A DNA stretch of 64,000 bases, from NCBI RefSeq assembly GCF_004210375.1, contig NC_134833.1:147180127-147244126 (forward strand), read 5' to 3'. This DNA is from Tachypleus tridentatus. Its lineage: Eukaryota; Arthropoda; Merostomata; Xiphosura; Limulidae. Shown piece after piece: positions 1-15,679 of the stretch. The notes under the pieces are model-generated. The model did no database searches, had not been told where the DNA came from, and saw only the letters and a program-made list of their open reading frames with translations. How positions within the stretch are numbered: the stretch's first letter is position 1; each line of letters begins with the position of its first letter. The position numbers and the translations under genes are program-made.

Positions 1-3000
1 CACCGTTACTGTATGAGACAGAACTTGTGAAATCACCGTTACTGTATGAGACAGAACTTGTGAAATCACCGTTACTGTATGAGACAGAACTTGTGAAATC
101 ACCGTTACTGTATGAGACAGAACTTGTGAAATCACCGTTACTGTATGAGACAGAACTTGTGAAATCACCGTTACTGTATGAGACAGAACTTGTGAAATCA
201 CCGTTACTGTATGAGACAGAACTTGTGAAATCACCGTTACTGTATGAGACAGAACTTGTGAAATCACCGTTACTGTATGAGACAGAACTTGTGAAATCAC
301 CGTTACTGTATGAGACAGAACTTGTGAAATCACCGTTACTGTATGAGACAGAACTTGTGAAATCACCGTTACTGTATGAGACAGAACTTGTGAAATCACC
401 GTTACTGTATGAGACAGAACTTGTGAAATCACCGTTACTGTATGAGACAGAACTTGTGAAATCACCGTTACTGTATGAGACAGAACTTGTGAAATCACCG
501 TTACTGTATGAGACAGAACTTGAAATCACCGTTACTGTATGAGACAGAACTTGTGAAATCACCGTTACTGTATGAGACAGAACTTGTGAAATCACCGTTA
601 CTGTATGAGACAGAACTTGTGAAATCACCGTTACTGTATGAGACAGAACTTGTGAAATCACCGTTACTGTATGAGACAGAACTTGTGAAATCACCGTTAC
701 TGTATGAGACAGAACTTGTGAAATCACCGTTACTGTATGAGACAGAACTTGTGAAATCACCGTTACTGTATGAGACAGAACTTGTGAAATCATCATGACT
801 GTATGAGACAAATCGTGTGAAAGTAATTTACTGTATGAGACAGAATTTGTGAAATCACCGTTACTGTATGAGACAGAACTTGTGAAATCACCGTTACTGT
901 ATGAGACAGAACTTGTGAAATCACCGTTACTGTATGAGACAGAACTTGTGAAATCACCGTTACTGTATGAGACAGAACTTGTGAAATCACCGTTACTGTA
1001 TGAGACAGAACTTGTGAAATCACCGTTACTGTATGAGACAGAACTTGTGAAATCACCGTTACTGTATGAGACAGAACTTGTGAAATCACCGTTACTGTAT
1101 GAGACAGAACTTGTGAAATCACCGTTACTGTATGAGACAGAACTTGTGAAATCACCGTTACTGTATGAGACAGAACTTGTGAAATCACCGTTACTGTATG
1201 AGACAGAACTTGTGAAATCACCGTTACTGTATGAGACAGAACTTGTGAAATCACCGTTACTGTATGAGACAGAACTTGTGAAATCACCGTTACTGTATGA
1301 GACAGAACTTGTGAAATCACCGTTACTGTATGAGACAGAACTTGTGAAATCACCGTTACTGTATGAGACAGAACTTGTGAAATCACCGTTACTGTATGAG
1401 ACAGAACTTGTGAAATCACCGTTACTGTATGAGACAGAACTTGTGAAATCACCGTTACTGTATGAGACAGAACTTGTGAAATCACCGTTACTGTATGAGA
1501 CAGAACTTGTGAAATCACCGTTACTGTATGAGACAGAACTTGTGAAATCACCGTTACTGTATGAGACAGAACTTGTGAAATCACCGTTACTGTATGACTG
1601 TATGAGACAGAACTTGTGAAATCACCGTTACTGTATGAGACAGAACTTGTGAAATCACCGTTACTGTATGAGACAGAACTTGTGAAATCACCGTTACTGT
1701 ATGAGACAGAACTTGTGAAATCACCGTTACTGTATGAGACAGAACTTGTGAAATCACCGTTACTGTATGAGACAGAACTTGTGAAATCACCGTTACTGTA
1801 TGAGACAGAACTTGTGAAATCACCGTTACTGTATGAGACAGAACTTGTGAAATCACCGTTACTGTATGAGACAGAACTTGTGAAATCACCGTTACTGTAT
1901 GAGACAGAACTTGTGAAATCACCGTTACTGTATGAGACAGAACTTGTGAAATCACCGTTACTGTATGAGACAGAACTTGTGAAATCACCGTTACTGTATG
2001 AGACAGAACTTGTGAAATCACCGTTACTGTATGAGACAGAACTTGTGAAATCACCGTTACTGTATGAGACAGAACTTGTGAAATCACCGTTACTGTATGA
2101 GACAGAACTTGTGAAATCACCGTTACTGTATGAGACAGAACTTGTGAAATCACCGTTACTGTATGAGACAGAACTTGTGAAATCACCGTTACTGTATGAG
2201 ACAGAACTTGTGAAATCACCGTTACTGTATGAGACAGAACTTGTGAAATCACCGTTACTGTATGAGACAGAACTTGTGAAATCACCGTTACTGTATGAGA
2301 CAGAACTTGTGAAATCACCGTTACTGTATGAGACAGAACTTGTGAAATCACCGTTACTGTATGAGACAGAACTTGTGAAATCACCGTTACTGTATGAGAC
2401 AGAACTTGTGAAATCACCGTTACTGTATGAGACAGAACTTGTGAAATCACCGTTACTGTATGAGACAGAACTTGTGAAATCACCGTTACTGTATGAGACA
2501 GAACTTGTGAAATCACCGTTACTGTATGAGACAGAACTTGTGAAATCACCGTTACTGTATGAGACAGAACTTGTGAAATCACCGTTACTGTATGAGACAG
2601 AACTTGTGAAATCACCGTTACTGTATGAGACAGAACTTGTGAAATCACCGTTACTGTATGAGACAGAACTTGTGAAATCACCGTTACTGTATGAGACAGA
2701 ACTTGTGAAATCACCGTTACTGTATGAGACAGAACTTGTGAAATCACCGTTACTGTATGAGACAGAACTTGTGAAATCACCGTTACTGTATGAGACAGAA
2801 CTTGTGAAATCACCGTTACTGTATGAGACAGAACTTGTGAAATCACCGTTACTGTATGAGACAGAACTTGTGAAATCACCGTTACTGTATGAGACAGAAC
2901 TTGTGAAATCACCGTTACTGTATGAGACAGAACTTGTGAAATCACCGTTACTGTATGAGACAGAACTTGTGAAATCACCGTTACTGTATGAGACAGAACT

Positions 3001-6000
3001 TGTGAAATCACCGTTACTGTATGAGACAGAACTTGTGAAATCACCGTTACTGTATGAGACAGAACTTGTGAAATCACCGTTACTGTATGAGACAGAACTT
3101 GTGAAATCACCGTTACTGTATGAGACAGAACTTGTGAAATCACCGTTACTGTATGAGACAGAACTTGTGAAATCACCGTTACTGTATGAGACAGAACTTG
3201 TGAAATCACCGTTACTGTATGAGACAGAACTTGTGAAATCACCGTTACTGTATGAGACAGAACTTGTGAAATCACCGTTACTGTATGAGACAGAACTTGT
3301 GAAATCACCGTTACTGTATGAGACAGAACTTGTGAAATCACCGTTACTGTATGAGACAGAACTTGTGAAATCACCGTTACTGTATGAGACAGAACTTGTG
3401 AAATCACCGTTACTGTATGAGACAGAACTTGTGAAATCACCGTTACTGTATGAGACAGAACTTGTGAAATCACCGTTACTGTATGAGACAGAACTTGTGA
3501 AATCACCGTTACTGTATGAGACAGAACTTGTGAAATCACCGTTACTGTATGAGACAGAACTTGTGAAATCACCGTTACTGTATGAGACAGAACTTGTGAA
3601 ATCACCGTTACTGTATGAGACAGAACTTGTGAAATCACCGTTACTGTATGAGACAGAACTTGTGAAATCACCGTTACTGTATGAGACAGAACTTGTGAAA
3701 TCACCGTTACTGTATGAGACAGAACTTGTGAAATCACCGTTACTGTATGAGACAGAACTTGTGAAATCACCGTTACTGTATGAGACAGAACTTGTGAAAT
3801 CACCGTTACTGTATGAGACAGAACTTGTGAAATCACCGTTACTGTATGAGACAGAACTTGTGAAATCACCGTTACTGTATGAGACAGAACTTGTGAAATC
3901 ACCGTTACTGTATGAGACAGAACTTGTGAAATCACCGTTACTGTATGAGACAGAACTTGTGAAATCACCGTTACTGTATGAGACAGAACTTGTGAAATCA
4001 CCGTTACTGTATGAGACAGAACTTGTGAAATCACCGTTACTGTATGAGACAGAACTTGTGAAATCACCGTTACTGTATGAGACAGAACTTGTGAAATCAC
4101 CGTTACTGTATGAGACAGAACTTGTGAAATCACCGTTACTGTATGAGACAGAACTTGTGAAATCACCGTTACTGTATGAGACAGAACTTGTGAAATCACC
4201 GTTACTGTATGAGACAGAACTTGTGAAATCACCGTTACTGTATGAGACAGAACTTGTGAAATCACCGTTACTGTATGAGACAGAACTTGTGAAATCACCG
4301 TGACTGTATGAGACAGAACTTGTGAAATCACCGTTACTGTATGAGACAGAACTTGTGAAATCACCGTTACTGTATGAGACAGAACTTGTGAAATCACCGT
4401 TACTGTATGAGACAGAACTTGTGAAATCACCGTTACTGTATGAGACAGAACTTGTGAAATCACCGTTACTGTATGAGACAGAACTTGTGAAATCACCGTT
4501 ACTGTATGAGACAGAACTTGTGAAATCACCGTTACTGTATGAGACAGAACTTGTGAAATCACCGTTACTGTATGAGACAGAACTTGTGAAATCACCGTTA
4601 CTGTATGAGACAGAACTTGTGAAATCACCGTTACTGTATGAGACAGAACTTGTGAAATCACCGTTACTGTATGAGACAGAACTTGTGAAATCACCGTTAC
4701 TGTATGAGACAGAACTTGTGAAATCACCGTTACTGTATGAGACAGAACTTGTGAAATCACCGTTACTGTATGAGACAGAACTTGTGAAATCACCGTTACT
4801 GTATGAGACAGAACTTGTGAAATCACCGTTACTGTATGAGACAGAACTTGTGAAATCACCGTTACTGTATGAGACAGAACTTGTGAAATCACCGTTACTG
4901 TATGAGACAGAACTTGTGAAATCACCGTTACTGTATGAGACAGAACTTGTGAAATCACCGTTACTGTATGAGACAGAACTTGTGAAATCACCGTTACTGT
5001 ATGAGACAGAACTTGTGAAATCACCGTTACTGTATGAGACAGAACTTGTGAAATCACCGTTACTGTATGAGACAGAACTTGTGAAATCACCGTTACTGTA
5101 TGAGACAGAACTTGTGAAATCACCGTTACTGTATGAGACAGAACTTGTGAAATCACCGTTACTGTATGAGACAGAACTTGTGAAATCACCGTTACTGTAT
5201 GAGACAGAACTTGTGAAATCACCGTTACTGTATGAGACAGAACTTGTGAAATCACCGTTACTGTATGAGACAGAACTTGTGAAATCACCGTTACTGTATG
5301 AGACAGAACTTGTGAAATCACCGTTACTGTATGAGACAGAACTTGTGAAATCACCGTTACTGTATGAGACAGAACTTGTGAAATCACCGTTACTGTATGA
5401 GACAGAACTTGTGAAATCACCGTTACTGTATGAGACAGAACTTGTGAAATCACCGTTACTGTATGAGACAGAACTTGTGAAATCACCGTTACTGTATGAG
5501 ACAGAACTTGTGAAATCACCGTTACTGTATGAGACAGAACTTGTGAAATCACCGTTACTGTATGAGACAGAACTTGTGAAATCACCGTTACTGTATGAGA
5601 CAGAACTTGTGAAATCACCGTTACTGTATGAGACAGAACTTGTGAAATCACCGTTACTGTATGAGACAGAACTTGTGAAATCACCGTTACTGTATGAGAC
5701 AGAACTTGTGAAATCACCGTTACTGTATGAGACAGAACTTGTGAAATCACCGTTACTGTATGAGACAGAACTTGTGAAATCACCGTTACTGTATGAGACA
5801 GAACTTGTGAAATCACCGTTACTGTATGAGACAGAACTTGTGAAATCACCGTTACTGTATGAGACAGAACTTGTGAAATCACCGTTACTGTATGAGACAG
5901 AACTTGTGAAATCACCGTTACTGTATGAGACAGAACTTGTGAAATCACCGTTACTGTATGAGACAGAACTTGTGAAATCACCGTTACTGTATGAGACAGA

Positions 6001-9000
6001 ACTTGTGAAATCACCGTTACTGTATGAGACAGAACTTGTGAAATCACCGTTACTGTATGAGACAGAACTTGTGAAATCACCGTTACTGTATGAGACAGAA
6101 CTTGTGAAATCACCGTTACTGTATGAGACAGAACTTGTGAAATCACCGTTACTGTATGAGACAGAACTTGTGAAATCACCGTTACTGTATGAGACAGAAC
6201 TTGTGAAATCACCGTTACTGTATGAGACAGAACTTGTGAAATCACCGTTACTGTATGAGACAGAACTTGTGAAATCACCGTTACTGTATGAGACAGAACT
6301 TGTGAAATCACCGTTACTGTATGAGACAGAACTTGTGAAATCACCGTTACTGTATGAGACAGAACTTGTGAAATCACCGTTACTGTATGAGACAGAACTT
6401 GTGAAATCACCGTTACTGTATGAGACAGAACTTGTGAAATCACCGTTACTGTATGAGACAGAACTTGTGAAATCACCGTTACTGTATGAGACAGAACTTG
6501 TGAAATCACCGTTACTGTATGAGACAGAACTTGTGAAATCACCGTTACTGTATGAGACAGAACTTGTGAAATCACCGTTACTGTATGAGACAGAACTTGT
6601 GAAATCACCGTTACTGTATGAGACAGAACTTGTGAAATCACCGTTACTGTATGAAACAGAACTTGTGAAATCACCGTTACTGTATGAGACAGAACTTGTG
6701 AAATCATCATGACTCTATGAGACAGAACTTGTGAAATCACCGTTACTGTATGAGACAGAACTTGTGAAATCACCGTTACTGTATGAGACAGAACTTGTGA
6801 AATCACCGTTACTGTATGAGACAGAACTTGTGAAATCACCGTTACTGTATGAAACAGAACTTGTGAAATCATCATGACTGTATGAGACAAATCGTGTGAA
6901 AGTAATTTACTGTATGAGACAGAATTTGTGAAATCACCGTTACTGTATGAGACAGAACTTGTGAAATCACCGTTACTGTATGAGACAGAACTTGTGAAAT
7001 CACCGTTACTGTATGAGACAGAACTTGTGAAATCACCGTTACTGTATGAGACAGAACTTGTGAAATCACCGTTACTGTATGAGACAGAACTTGTGAAATC
7101 ACCGTTACTGTATGAGACAGAACTTGTGAAATCACCGTTACTGTATGAGACAGAACTTGTGAAATCACCGTTACTGTATGAGACAGAACTTGTGAAATCA
7201 CCGTTACTGTATGAGACAGAACTTGTGAAATCACCGTTACTGTATGATGAACTTGAAATCAGAACTTGTGAAATCACCGTTACTGTATGAGACAGAACTT
7301 GTGAAATCACCGTTACTGTACGAGACAGAACTTGTGAAATCACCGTTACTGTATGAGACAGAACTTGTGAAATCACCGTTACTGTATGAAACAGAACTTG
7401 TGAAATCACCGTTACTGTATGAGACAGAACTTGTGAAATCACCGTTACTGTATGAGACAGAACTTGTGAAATCACCGTTACTGTATGAGACAGAACTTGT
7501 GAAATCACCGTTACTGTATGAGACAGAACTTGTGAAATCACCGTTACTGTATGAGACAGAACTTGTGAAATCACCGTTACTGTATGAGACAGAACTTGTG
7601 AAATCACCGTTACTGTATGAGACAGAACTTGTGAAATCACCGTTACTGTATGAGACAGAACTTGTGAAATCACCGTTACTGTATGAGACAGAACTTGTGA
7701 AATCACCGTTACTGTATGAGACAGAACTTGTGAAATCACCGTTACTGTATGAGACAGAACTTGTGAAATCACCGTTACTGTATGAGACAGAACTTGTGAA
7801 ATCACCGTTACTGTATGAGACAGAACTTGTGAAATCACCTGTATGACAGAACTGTGAAATCACCGTTACTGTATGAACAGAACTTGTGAAATCACCGTTA
7901 CTGTATGAGACAGAACTTGTGAAATCACCGTTACTGTATGAGACAGAACTTGTGAAATCACCGTTACTGTATGAGACAGAACTTGTGAAATCACCGTTAC
8001 TGTATGAGACAGAACTTGTGAAATCACCGTTACTGTATGAGACAGAACTTGTGAAATCACCGTTACTGTATGAGACAGAACTTGTGAAATCACCGTTACT
8101 GTATGAGACAGAACTTGTGAAATCACCGTTACTGTATGAGACAGAACTTGTGAAATCACCGTTACTGTATGAGACAGAACTTGTGAAATCACCGTTACTG
8201 TATGAGACAGAACTTGTGAAATCACCGTTACTGTATGAGACAGAACTTGTGAAATCACCGTTACTGTATGAGACAGAACTTGTGAAATCACCGTTACTGT
8301 ATGAGACAGAACTTGTGAAATCACCGTCACTGTATGAGACAGAACTTGTGAAATCACTGTTACTGTATGAGACAGAACTAGTGAAATCACCGTTACTGTA
8401 TGAGACAGAACTTGTGAAATCACCGTTACTGTATGAGACAGAACTTGTGAAATCACCGTTACTGTATGAGACAGAACTTGTGAAATCACCGTTACTGTAT
8501 GAGACAGAACTTGTGAAATCACCGTTACTGTATGAGACAGAACTTGTGAAATCACCGTTACTGTATGAGACAGAACTTGTGAAATCACCGTTACTGTATG
8601 AGACAGAACTTGTGAAATCACCGTTACTGTATGAGACAGAACTTGTGAAATCACCGTTACTGTATGAGACAGAACTTGTGAAATCACCGTTACTGTATGA
8701 GACAGAACTTGTGAAATCACCGTTACTGTATGAGACAGAACTTGTGAAATCACCGTTACTGTATGAGACAGAACTTGTGAAATCACCGTTACTGTATGAG
8801 ACAGAACTTGTGAAATCACCGTTACTGTATGAGACAGAACTTGTGAAATCACCGTTACTGTATGAGACAGAACTTGTGAAATCACCGTTACTGTATGAGA
8901 CAGAACTTGTGAAATCACCGTTACTGTATGAGACAGAACTTGTGAAATCACCGTTACTGTATGAGACAGAACTTGTGAAATCACCGTTACTGTATGAGAC

Positions 9001-12000
9001 AGAACTTGTGAAATCACCGTTACTGTATGAGACAGAACTTGTGAAATCACCGTTACTGTATGAGACAGAACTTGTGAAATCACCGTTACTGTATGAGACA
9101 GAACTTGTGAAATCACCGTTACTGTATGAGACAGAACTTGTGAAATCACCGTTACTGTATGAGACAGAACTTGTGAAATCACCGTTACTGTATGAGACAG
9201 AACTTGTGAAATCACCGTTACTGTATGAGACAGAACTTGTGAAATCACCGTTACTGTATGAGACAGAATGTGTGAAATCAATTTACTGTATGAGACAGAA
9301 CTTGTGAAATCACCGTTACTGTATGAGACAGAACTTGTGAAATCACCGTTACTGTATGAGACAGAACTTGTGAAATCACCGTTACTGTAGAGAGACAGAA
9401 CTTGTGAAATCACCGTTACTGTATGAGACAGAACTTGTGAAATCACCGTTACTGTATGAGACAGAACTTGTGAAATCACCGTTACTGTATGAGACAGAAC
9501 TTGTGAAATCACCGTTACTGTATGAGACAGAACTTGTGAAATCACCGTTACTGTATGAGACAGAACTTGTGAAATCACCGTTACTGTATGAGACAGAACT
9601 TGTGAAATCACCGTTACTGTATGAGACAGAACTTGTGAAATCACCGTTACTGTATGAGACAGAACTTGTGAAATCACCGTTACTGTATGAGACAGAACTT
9701 GTGAAATCACCGTTACTGTATGAGACAGAACTTGTGAAATCACCGTTACTGTATGAGACAGAACTTGTGAAATCACCGTTACTGTATGAGACAGAACTTG
9801 TGAAATCACCGTTACTGTATGAGACAGAACTTGTGAAATCACCGTTACTGTATGAGACAGAACTTGTGAAATCACCGTTACTGTATGAGACAGAACTTGT
9901 GAAATCACCGTTACTGTATGAGACAGAACTTGTGAAATCACCGTTACTGTATGAGACAGAACTTGTGAAATCACCGTTACTGTATGAGACAGAACTTGTG
10001 AAATCACCGTTACTGTATGAGACAGAACTTGTGAAATCACTGTATGAGACAGAACTTGTGAAATCACTGTATGAGACAGAACTTGTGAAATCACTGTTAC
10101 TGTATGAGACAGAACTAGTGAAATCACCGTTACTGTATGAGACAGAACTTGTGAAATCACCGTTACTGTATGAGACAGAACTTGTGAAATCACCGTTACT
10201 GTATGAGACAGAACTTGTGAAATCACCGTTACTGTATGAGACAGAACTTGTGAAATCACCGTTACTGTATGAGACAGAACTTGTGAAATCACCGTTACTG
10301 TATGAGACAGAACTTGTGAAATCACCGTTACTGTATGAGACAGTGACTTGTGAAATCACCGTTACTGTATGAGACAGAACTTGTGAAATCACCGTTACTG
10401 TATGAGACAGAACTTGTGAAATCACCGTTACTGTATGAGACAGAACTTGTGAAATCACCGTTACTGTATGAAACAGAACTTGTGAAATCATCATGACTGT
10501 ATGAGACAAATCGTGTGAAAGTAATTTACTGTATGAGACAGAATTTGTGAAATCACCGTTACTGTATGAGACAGAACTTGTGAAATCACCGTTACTGTAT
10601 GAGACAGAACTTGTGAAATCACCGTTACTGTATGAGACAGAACTTGTGAAATCACCGTTACTGTATGAGACAGAACTTGTGAAATCACCGTTACTGTATG
10701 AGACAGAACTTGTGAAATCACCGTTACTGTATGAGACAGAACTTGTGAAATCACCGTTACTGTATGAGACAGAACTTGTGAAATCACCGTTACTGTATGA
10801 GACAGAACTTGTGAAATCACCGTTACTGTATGAGACAGAACTTGTGAAATCACCGTTACTGTATGAGACAGAACTTGTGAAATCACCGTTACTGTATGAG
10901 ACAGAACTTGTGAAATCATCATGACTGTATGAGACAAATCGTGTGAAATCACAATCACTGTATAAGACAGAACTTGTGAAATCACTGTTACTGTATGAGA
11001 CGGAACTAGTGAAATCACCGTTACTGTATGACACAGAACTTGTGAAATCACCGTTACTGTATGAGACAGAACTTGTGAAATCACTGTATGAAACAGAACT
11101 CATCATGACTGTATGAGACAAATCGTGTGAAAGTAATTTACTGTATGAGACAGAATTTGTGAAATCACCGTTACTGTATGAGACAGAACTTGTGAAATCA
11201 CCGTTACTGTATGAGACAGAACTTGTGAAATCACCGTTACTGTATGAGACAGAACTTGTGAAATCACCGTTACTGTATGAGACAGAACTTGTGAAATCAC
11301 CGTTACTGTATGAGACAGAACTTGTGAAATCACCGTTACTGTATGAGACAGAACTTGTGAAATCACCGTTACTGTATGAGACAGAACAGAAATCACCGTT
11401 ACTGTATGAGACAGAACTTGTGAAATCACCGTTACTGTATGAGACAGAACTTGTGAAATCACCGTTACTGTATGAGACAGAACTTGTGAAATCACCGTTA
11501 CTGTATGAGACAGAACTTGTGAAATCACCATTACTGTATGAGACAGAACTTGTGAAATCACCGTTACTGTATGAGACAGAACTTGTGAAATCACCGTTAC
11601 TGTATGAGACAGAACTTGTGAAATCACCGTTACTGTATGAGACAGAACTTGTGAAATCACCGTTACTGTATGAGACAGAACTTGTGAAATCACCGTTACT
11701 GTATGAGACAGAACTTGTGAAATCACCGTTACTGTATGAGACAGAACTTGTGAAATCACCGTTACTGTATGAGACAGAACTTGTGAAATCACCGTTACTG
11801 TATGAGACAGAACTTGTGAAATCACCGTTACTGTATGAGACAGAACTTGTGAAATCACCGTTACTGTATGATGAACTTGTGAGAACTTGTGAAATCACCG
11901 TTACTGTATGAGACAGAACTTGTGAAATCACCGTTACTGTATGAGACAGAACTTGTGAAATCACCGTTACTGTATGAGACAGAACTTGTGAAATCACCGT

Positions 12001-14972
12001 TACTGTATGAGACAGAACTTGTGAAATCACCGTTACTGTATGAGACAGAACTTGTGAAATCACCGTTACTGTATGAGACAGAACTTGTGAAATCACCGTT
12101 ACTGTATGAAACAGAACTTGTGAAATCATCATGACTCTATGAGACAAATCGTGTGAAAGTAATTTACTGTATGAGACAGAATTTGTGAAATCACCGTTAC
12201 TGTATGAGACAGAACTTGTGAAATCACCGTTACTGTATGAGACAGAACTTGTGAAATCACCGTTACTGTATGAGACAGAACTTGTGAAATCACCGTTACT
12301 GTATGAGACAGAACTTGTGAAATCACCGTTACTGTATGAGACAGAACTTGTGAAATCACCGTTACTGTATGAGACAGAACTTGTGAAATCACCGTTACTG
12401 TATGAGACAGAACTTGTGAAATCACCGTTACTGTATGAGACAGAACTTGTGAAATCACCGTTACTGTATGAGAACAGAAATCACCGTTACTGTATGAAAG
12501 AACTTGTGAAATCACCGTTACTGTATGAGACAGAACTTGTGAAATCACCGTTACTGTATGAGACAGAACTTGTGAAATCACAATTACTGTATGAGACAGA
12601 ACTTGTGAAATCACTGTTACTGTATGAGACAGAACTTGTGAAATCACCGTTACTGTATGAGACAGAACTTGTGAAATCACCGTTACTGTATGAGACAGAA
12701 CTTGTGAAATCACCGTTACTGTATGAGACAGAACTTGTGAAATCACCGTTACTGTATGAGACAGAACTTGTGAAATCACCGTTACTGTATGAGACAGAAC
12801 TTGTGAAATCACCGTTACTGTATGAGACAGAACTTGTATGAAACAGAACTCACCGTTACTGTATGAGACAGAACTTGTGAAATCACCGTTACTGTATGAG
12901 ACAGAACTTGTGAAATCACCGTTACTGTATGAGACAGAACTTGTGAAATCACCGTTACTGTATGAGACAGAACTTGTGAAATCATCATGACTGTATGAGA
13001 CAAAACGTGTGAAAGTAATTTACTGTATGAGACAGAATTTGTGAAATCACCGTTACTGTATGAGACAGAACTTGTGAAATCACCGTTACTGTATGAGACA
13101 GAACTTGTGAAATCACCGTTACTGTATGAGACAGAACTTGTGAAATCACCGTTACTGTATGAAACAGAACTTGTGAAATCATCATGACTGTATGAGACAA
13201 ACTTGTGAAATCATTTACTATATGAGACAAATCGTGTGAAAGTAATTTACTGTATGAGACAGAATTTGTGAAATCACCGTTACTGTATGAGACAGAACTT
13301 GTGAAATCACCGTTACTGTATGAGACAGAACTTGTGAAATCACCGTTACTGTATGAGACAGAACTTGTGAAATCACCGTTACTGTATGAGACAGAACTTG
13401 TGAAATCACCGTTACTGTATGAGACAGAACTTGTGAAATCACCGTTACTGTATGAGACAGAACTTGTGAAATCACAGTTACTGTATGAGACAGAACTTGT
13501 GAAATCACCGTTACTGTATGAGACAGAACTTGTGAAATCACCGTTACTGTATGAGACAGAACTTGTGAAATCATCATGACTGTATGAGACAAATCGTGTG
13601 AAAGTAATTTACTGTATGAGACAGAATTTGTGAAATCACCGTTACTGTATGAGACAGAACTTGTGAAATCACCGTTACTGTATGAGACAGAACTTGTGAA
13701 ATCACCGTTACTGTATGAGACAGAACTTGTGAAATCACCGTTACTGTATGAGACAGAACTTGTGAAATCACCGTTACTGTTACTGTATGAGACAGAACTT
13801 GTGAAATCATCATGACTGTATGAGACAAATCGTGTGAAAGTAATTTACTGTATGAGACAGAATTTGTGAAATCACCGTTACTGTATGAGACAGAACTGGT
13901 GAAATCACCGTTACTGTATGAGACAGAACTTGTGAAATCACCGTTACTGTATGAAACAGAACTTGTGAAATCATCATGACTCTATGAGACAAATCGTGTG
14001 AAAGTAATTTACTGTATGAGACAGAATTTGTGAAATCACCGTTACTGTATAAGACAGAACTTGTGAAATCACCGTTACTGTATGAGACAGAACTGGTGAA
14101 ATCACCGTTACTGTATGAGACAGAACTTGTGAAATCACCGTTACTGTATGAAACAGAACTTGTGAAATCATCATGACTCTATGAGACAAATCGTGTGAAA
14201 GTAATTTACTATATGAGACAAATCGTGTGAAAGTAATTTACTGTATGAGACAGAATTTGTGAAATCACCGTTACTGTATGAGACAGAACTGGTGAAATCA
14301 CCGTTACTGTATGAGACAGAACTTGTGAAATCACCGTTACTGTATGAAACAGAACTTGTGAAATCATCATGACTCTATGAGACAAATCGTGTGAAAGTAA
14401 TTTACTGTATGAGACAGAATTTGTGAAATCACCGTTACTGTATAAGACAGAACTTGTGAAATCACCGTTACTGTATGAGACAGAACTGGTGAAATCACCG
14501 TTACTGTATGAGACAGAACTTGTGAAATCACCGTTACTGTATGAAACAGAACTTGTGAAATCATCATGACTCTATGAGACAAATCGTGTGAAAGTAATTT
14601 ACTGTATGAGACAGAATTTGTGAAATCACCGTTACTGTATGAGACAGAACTTGTGAAATCACCGTTACTGTATGAGACAGAACTTGTGAAATCACCGTTA
14701 CTGTATGAAACAGAACTTGTGAAATCATCATGACTCTATAAGACAAATCGTGTGAAAGTAATTTACTGTATGAGACAGAATTTGTGAAATCACCGTTACT
14801 GTATGAGACAGAACTTGTGACATCACTGTTACTGTATGAGACAGAACGTGTGAAATCACAATCACTGTATAAGACAGAACTTGTGAAATCACTGTTACTG
14901 TATGAGACAAAACGTGTGAAAGTACTTTACTGTATGAGACAAAACGTGTGAAAGTACTTTACTGTATGAGAC
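1..14972. repeat. 33-bp satellite array, about 450 units, open at left edge
   Basis: The consensus unit is 33 bp (core accgttactgtatgagaca followed by gaacttgtgaaatc) and repeats without interruption from base 1. Between about 850 and 6700 the units are almost identical, with single changes such as T to G near 4302. Because 33 is divisible by 3, three of the six frames stay open for kilobases; this follows from the period and is not evidence of a protein. A diagnostic variant block (catcatgactgtatgag, then acaaatcgtgtgaaagtaat) recurs at about 790, 6870, 10490, 11100, 12130, 12985, 13190, 13570, 13810, 13974, 14170, 14370, 14565 and 14730, at shrinking intervals. The last units (14900-14972) are the most diverged. 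The array probably lies in an intron of the PDZ gene whose last exon starts at 17823. Its true length is unknown because the left end is outside the window. Confidence 0.98.
13810..14910. repeat. Higher-order repeat zone at the satellite edge
   Basis: At the right edge the 33-bp units are organised into blocks of about 164 to 197 bp. Each block starts with the catcatgact / aaatcgtgtgaaagtaat variant and contains fixed unit variants: one with aactggtgaaatc, one with gtataagacag and one with gtatgaaacag. The block starting near 13974 is repeated 393 bp later near 14367 with the same order of variants, which indicates a segmental duplication of two blocks. This is the pattern expected when unequal exchange homogenises the interior and leaves the edge diverged. 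Confidence 0.85.
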
Positions 14973-15009
14973 ACAAATGGAAGATCTGATTCAATAAGTT
15001 TGAATACTA

Positions 15010-15395
15010 AAGTGGCATTGACATTGGTAATTGTAACCGATCATATGATTTTGTGACAATGGTAATGGTATCTGATCATTTGATATAGTTACATTGTTAA
15101 TTGTAACCGAGCGTCTGATACAGTGACATTGGTAATGATAGCCGAACGTCTGATATAGTGACATAGGTAATAGTAATTAATTATATGATATAATTATACT
15201 AGGAATGGTAATAGAACATCTTATTCAGGTGACATAAGTAATGGTAACCGAACGTGACATTGGTAATGGTAACCGAACATTGATATAATTACATTATATC
15301 ACAATGTAATCAATTGTCTGATATAGTGACACTGATAATGGTAACCAATCGTATGATATAGAGCCACTAAGAACTTTAACCGAACTTCTGATGTA
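15010..15395. repeat. Degenerate tandem repeat of about 35 bp
   Basis: About ten diverged copies of a unit resembling gacattggtaatggtaacc followed by gaacgtctgatatagt. Copies vary in length and sequence. A further partial copy lies at about 16260-16325, within another dispersed repeat. The array begins about 40 bp after the end of the 33-bp satellite. No coding potential is seen here or in 15396-15668. Confidence 0.75.
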
Positions 15396-15679
15396 GCAAG
15401 AGTGTTGAAAGTTAATTTTAAAAGCAATAGTTATGACGTGTTTCTCTACGTAACTCGGTGTGAGTTATTTCTACGTTGTATGTGTAATGCACTAGTTGAT
15501 GTCACCTTACTCGAATGTTCTGTATTGTTCTGGTTATTTTAAGTGGACATTGCTAAATCATATCGCCTTGTAGTTTTTAGAATGTTCTAGACCTCAGTTC
15601 GGCAATGTGTGCATTTATTGTATGTACTTATGTGTGTGTGTGATATAATTAAGTCAAAATCATTAAGTTATCGATAGTG

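Noticed and set aside
1587..7838. Open frame of 2083 codons on the minus strand (and similar long frames on both strands, 1-14900)
   Set aside because: The 33-bp period is a multiple of three, so a stop-free unit stays open indefinitely. The encoded 11-residue repeat, the alternative frames and the lack of any gene context all point to satellite DNA.
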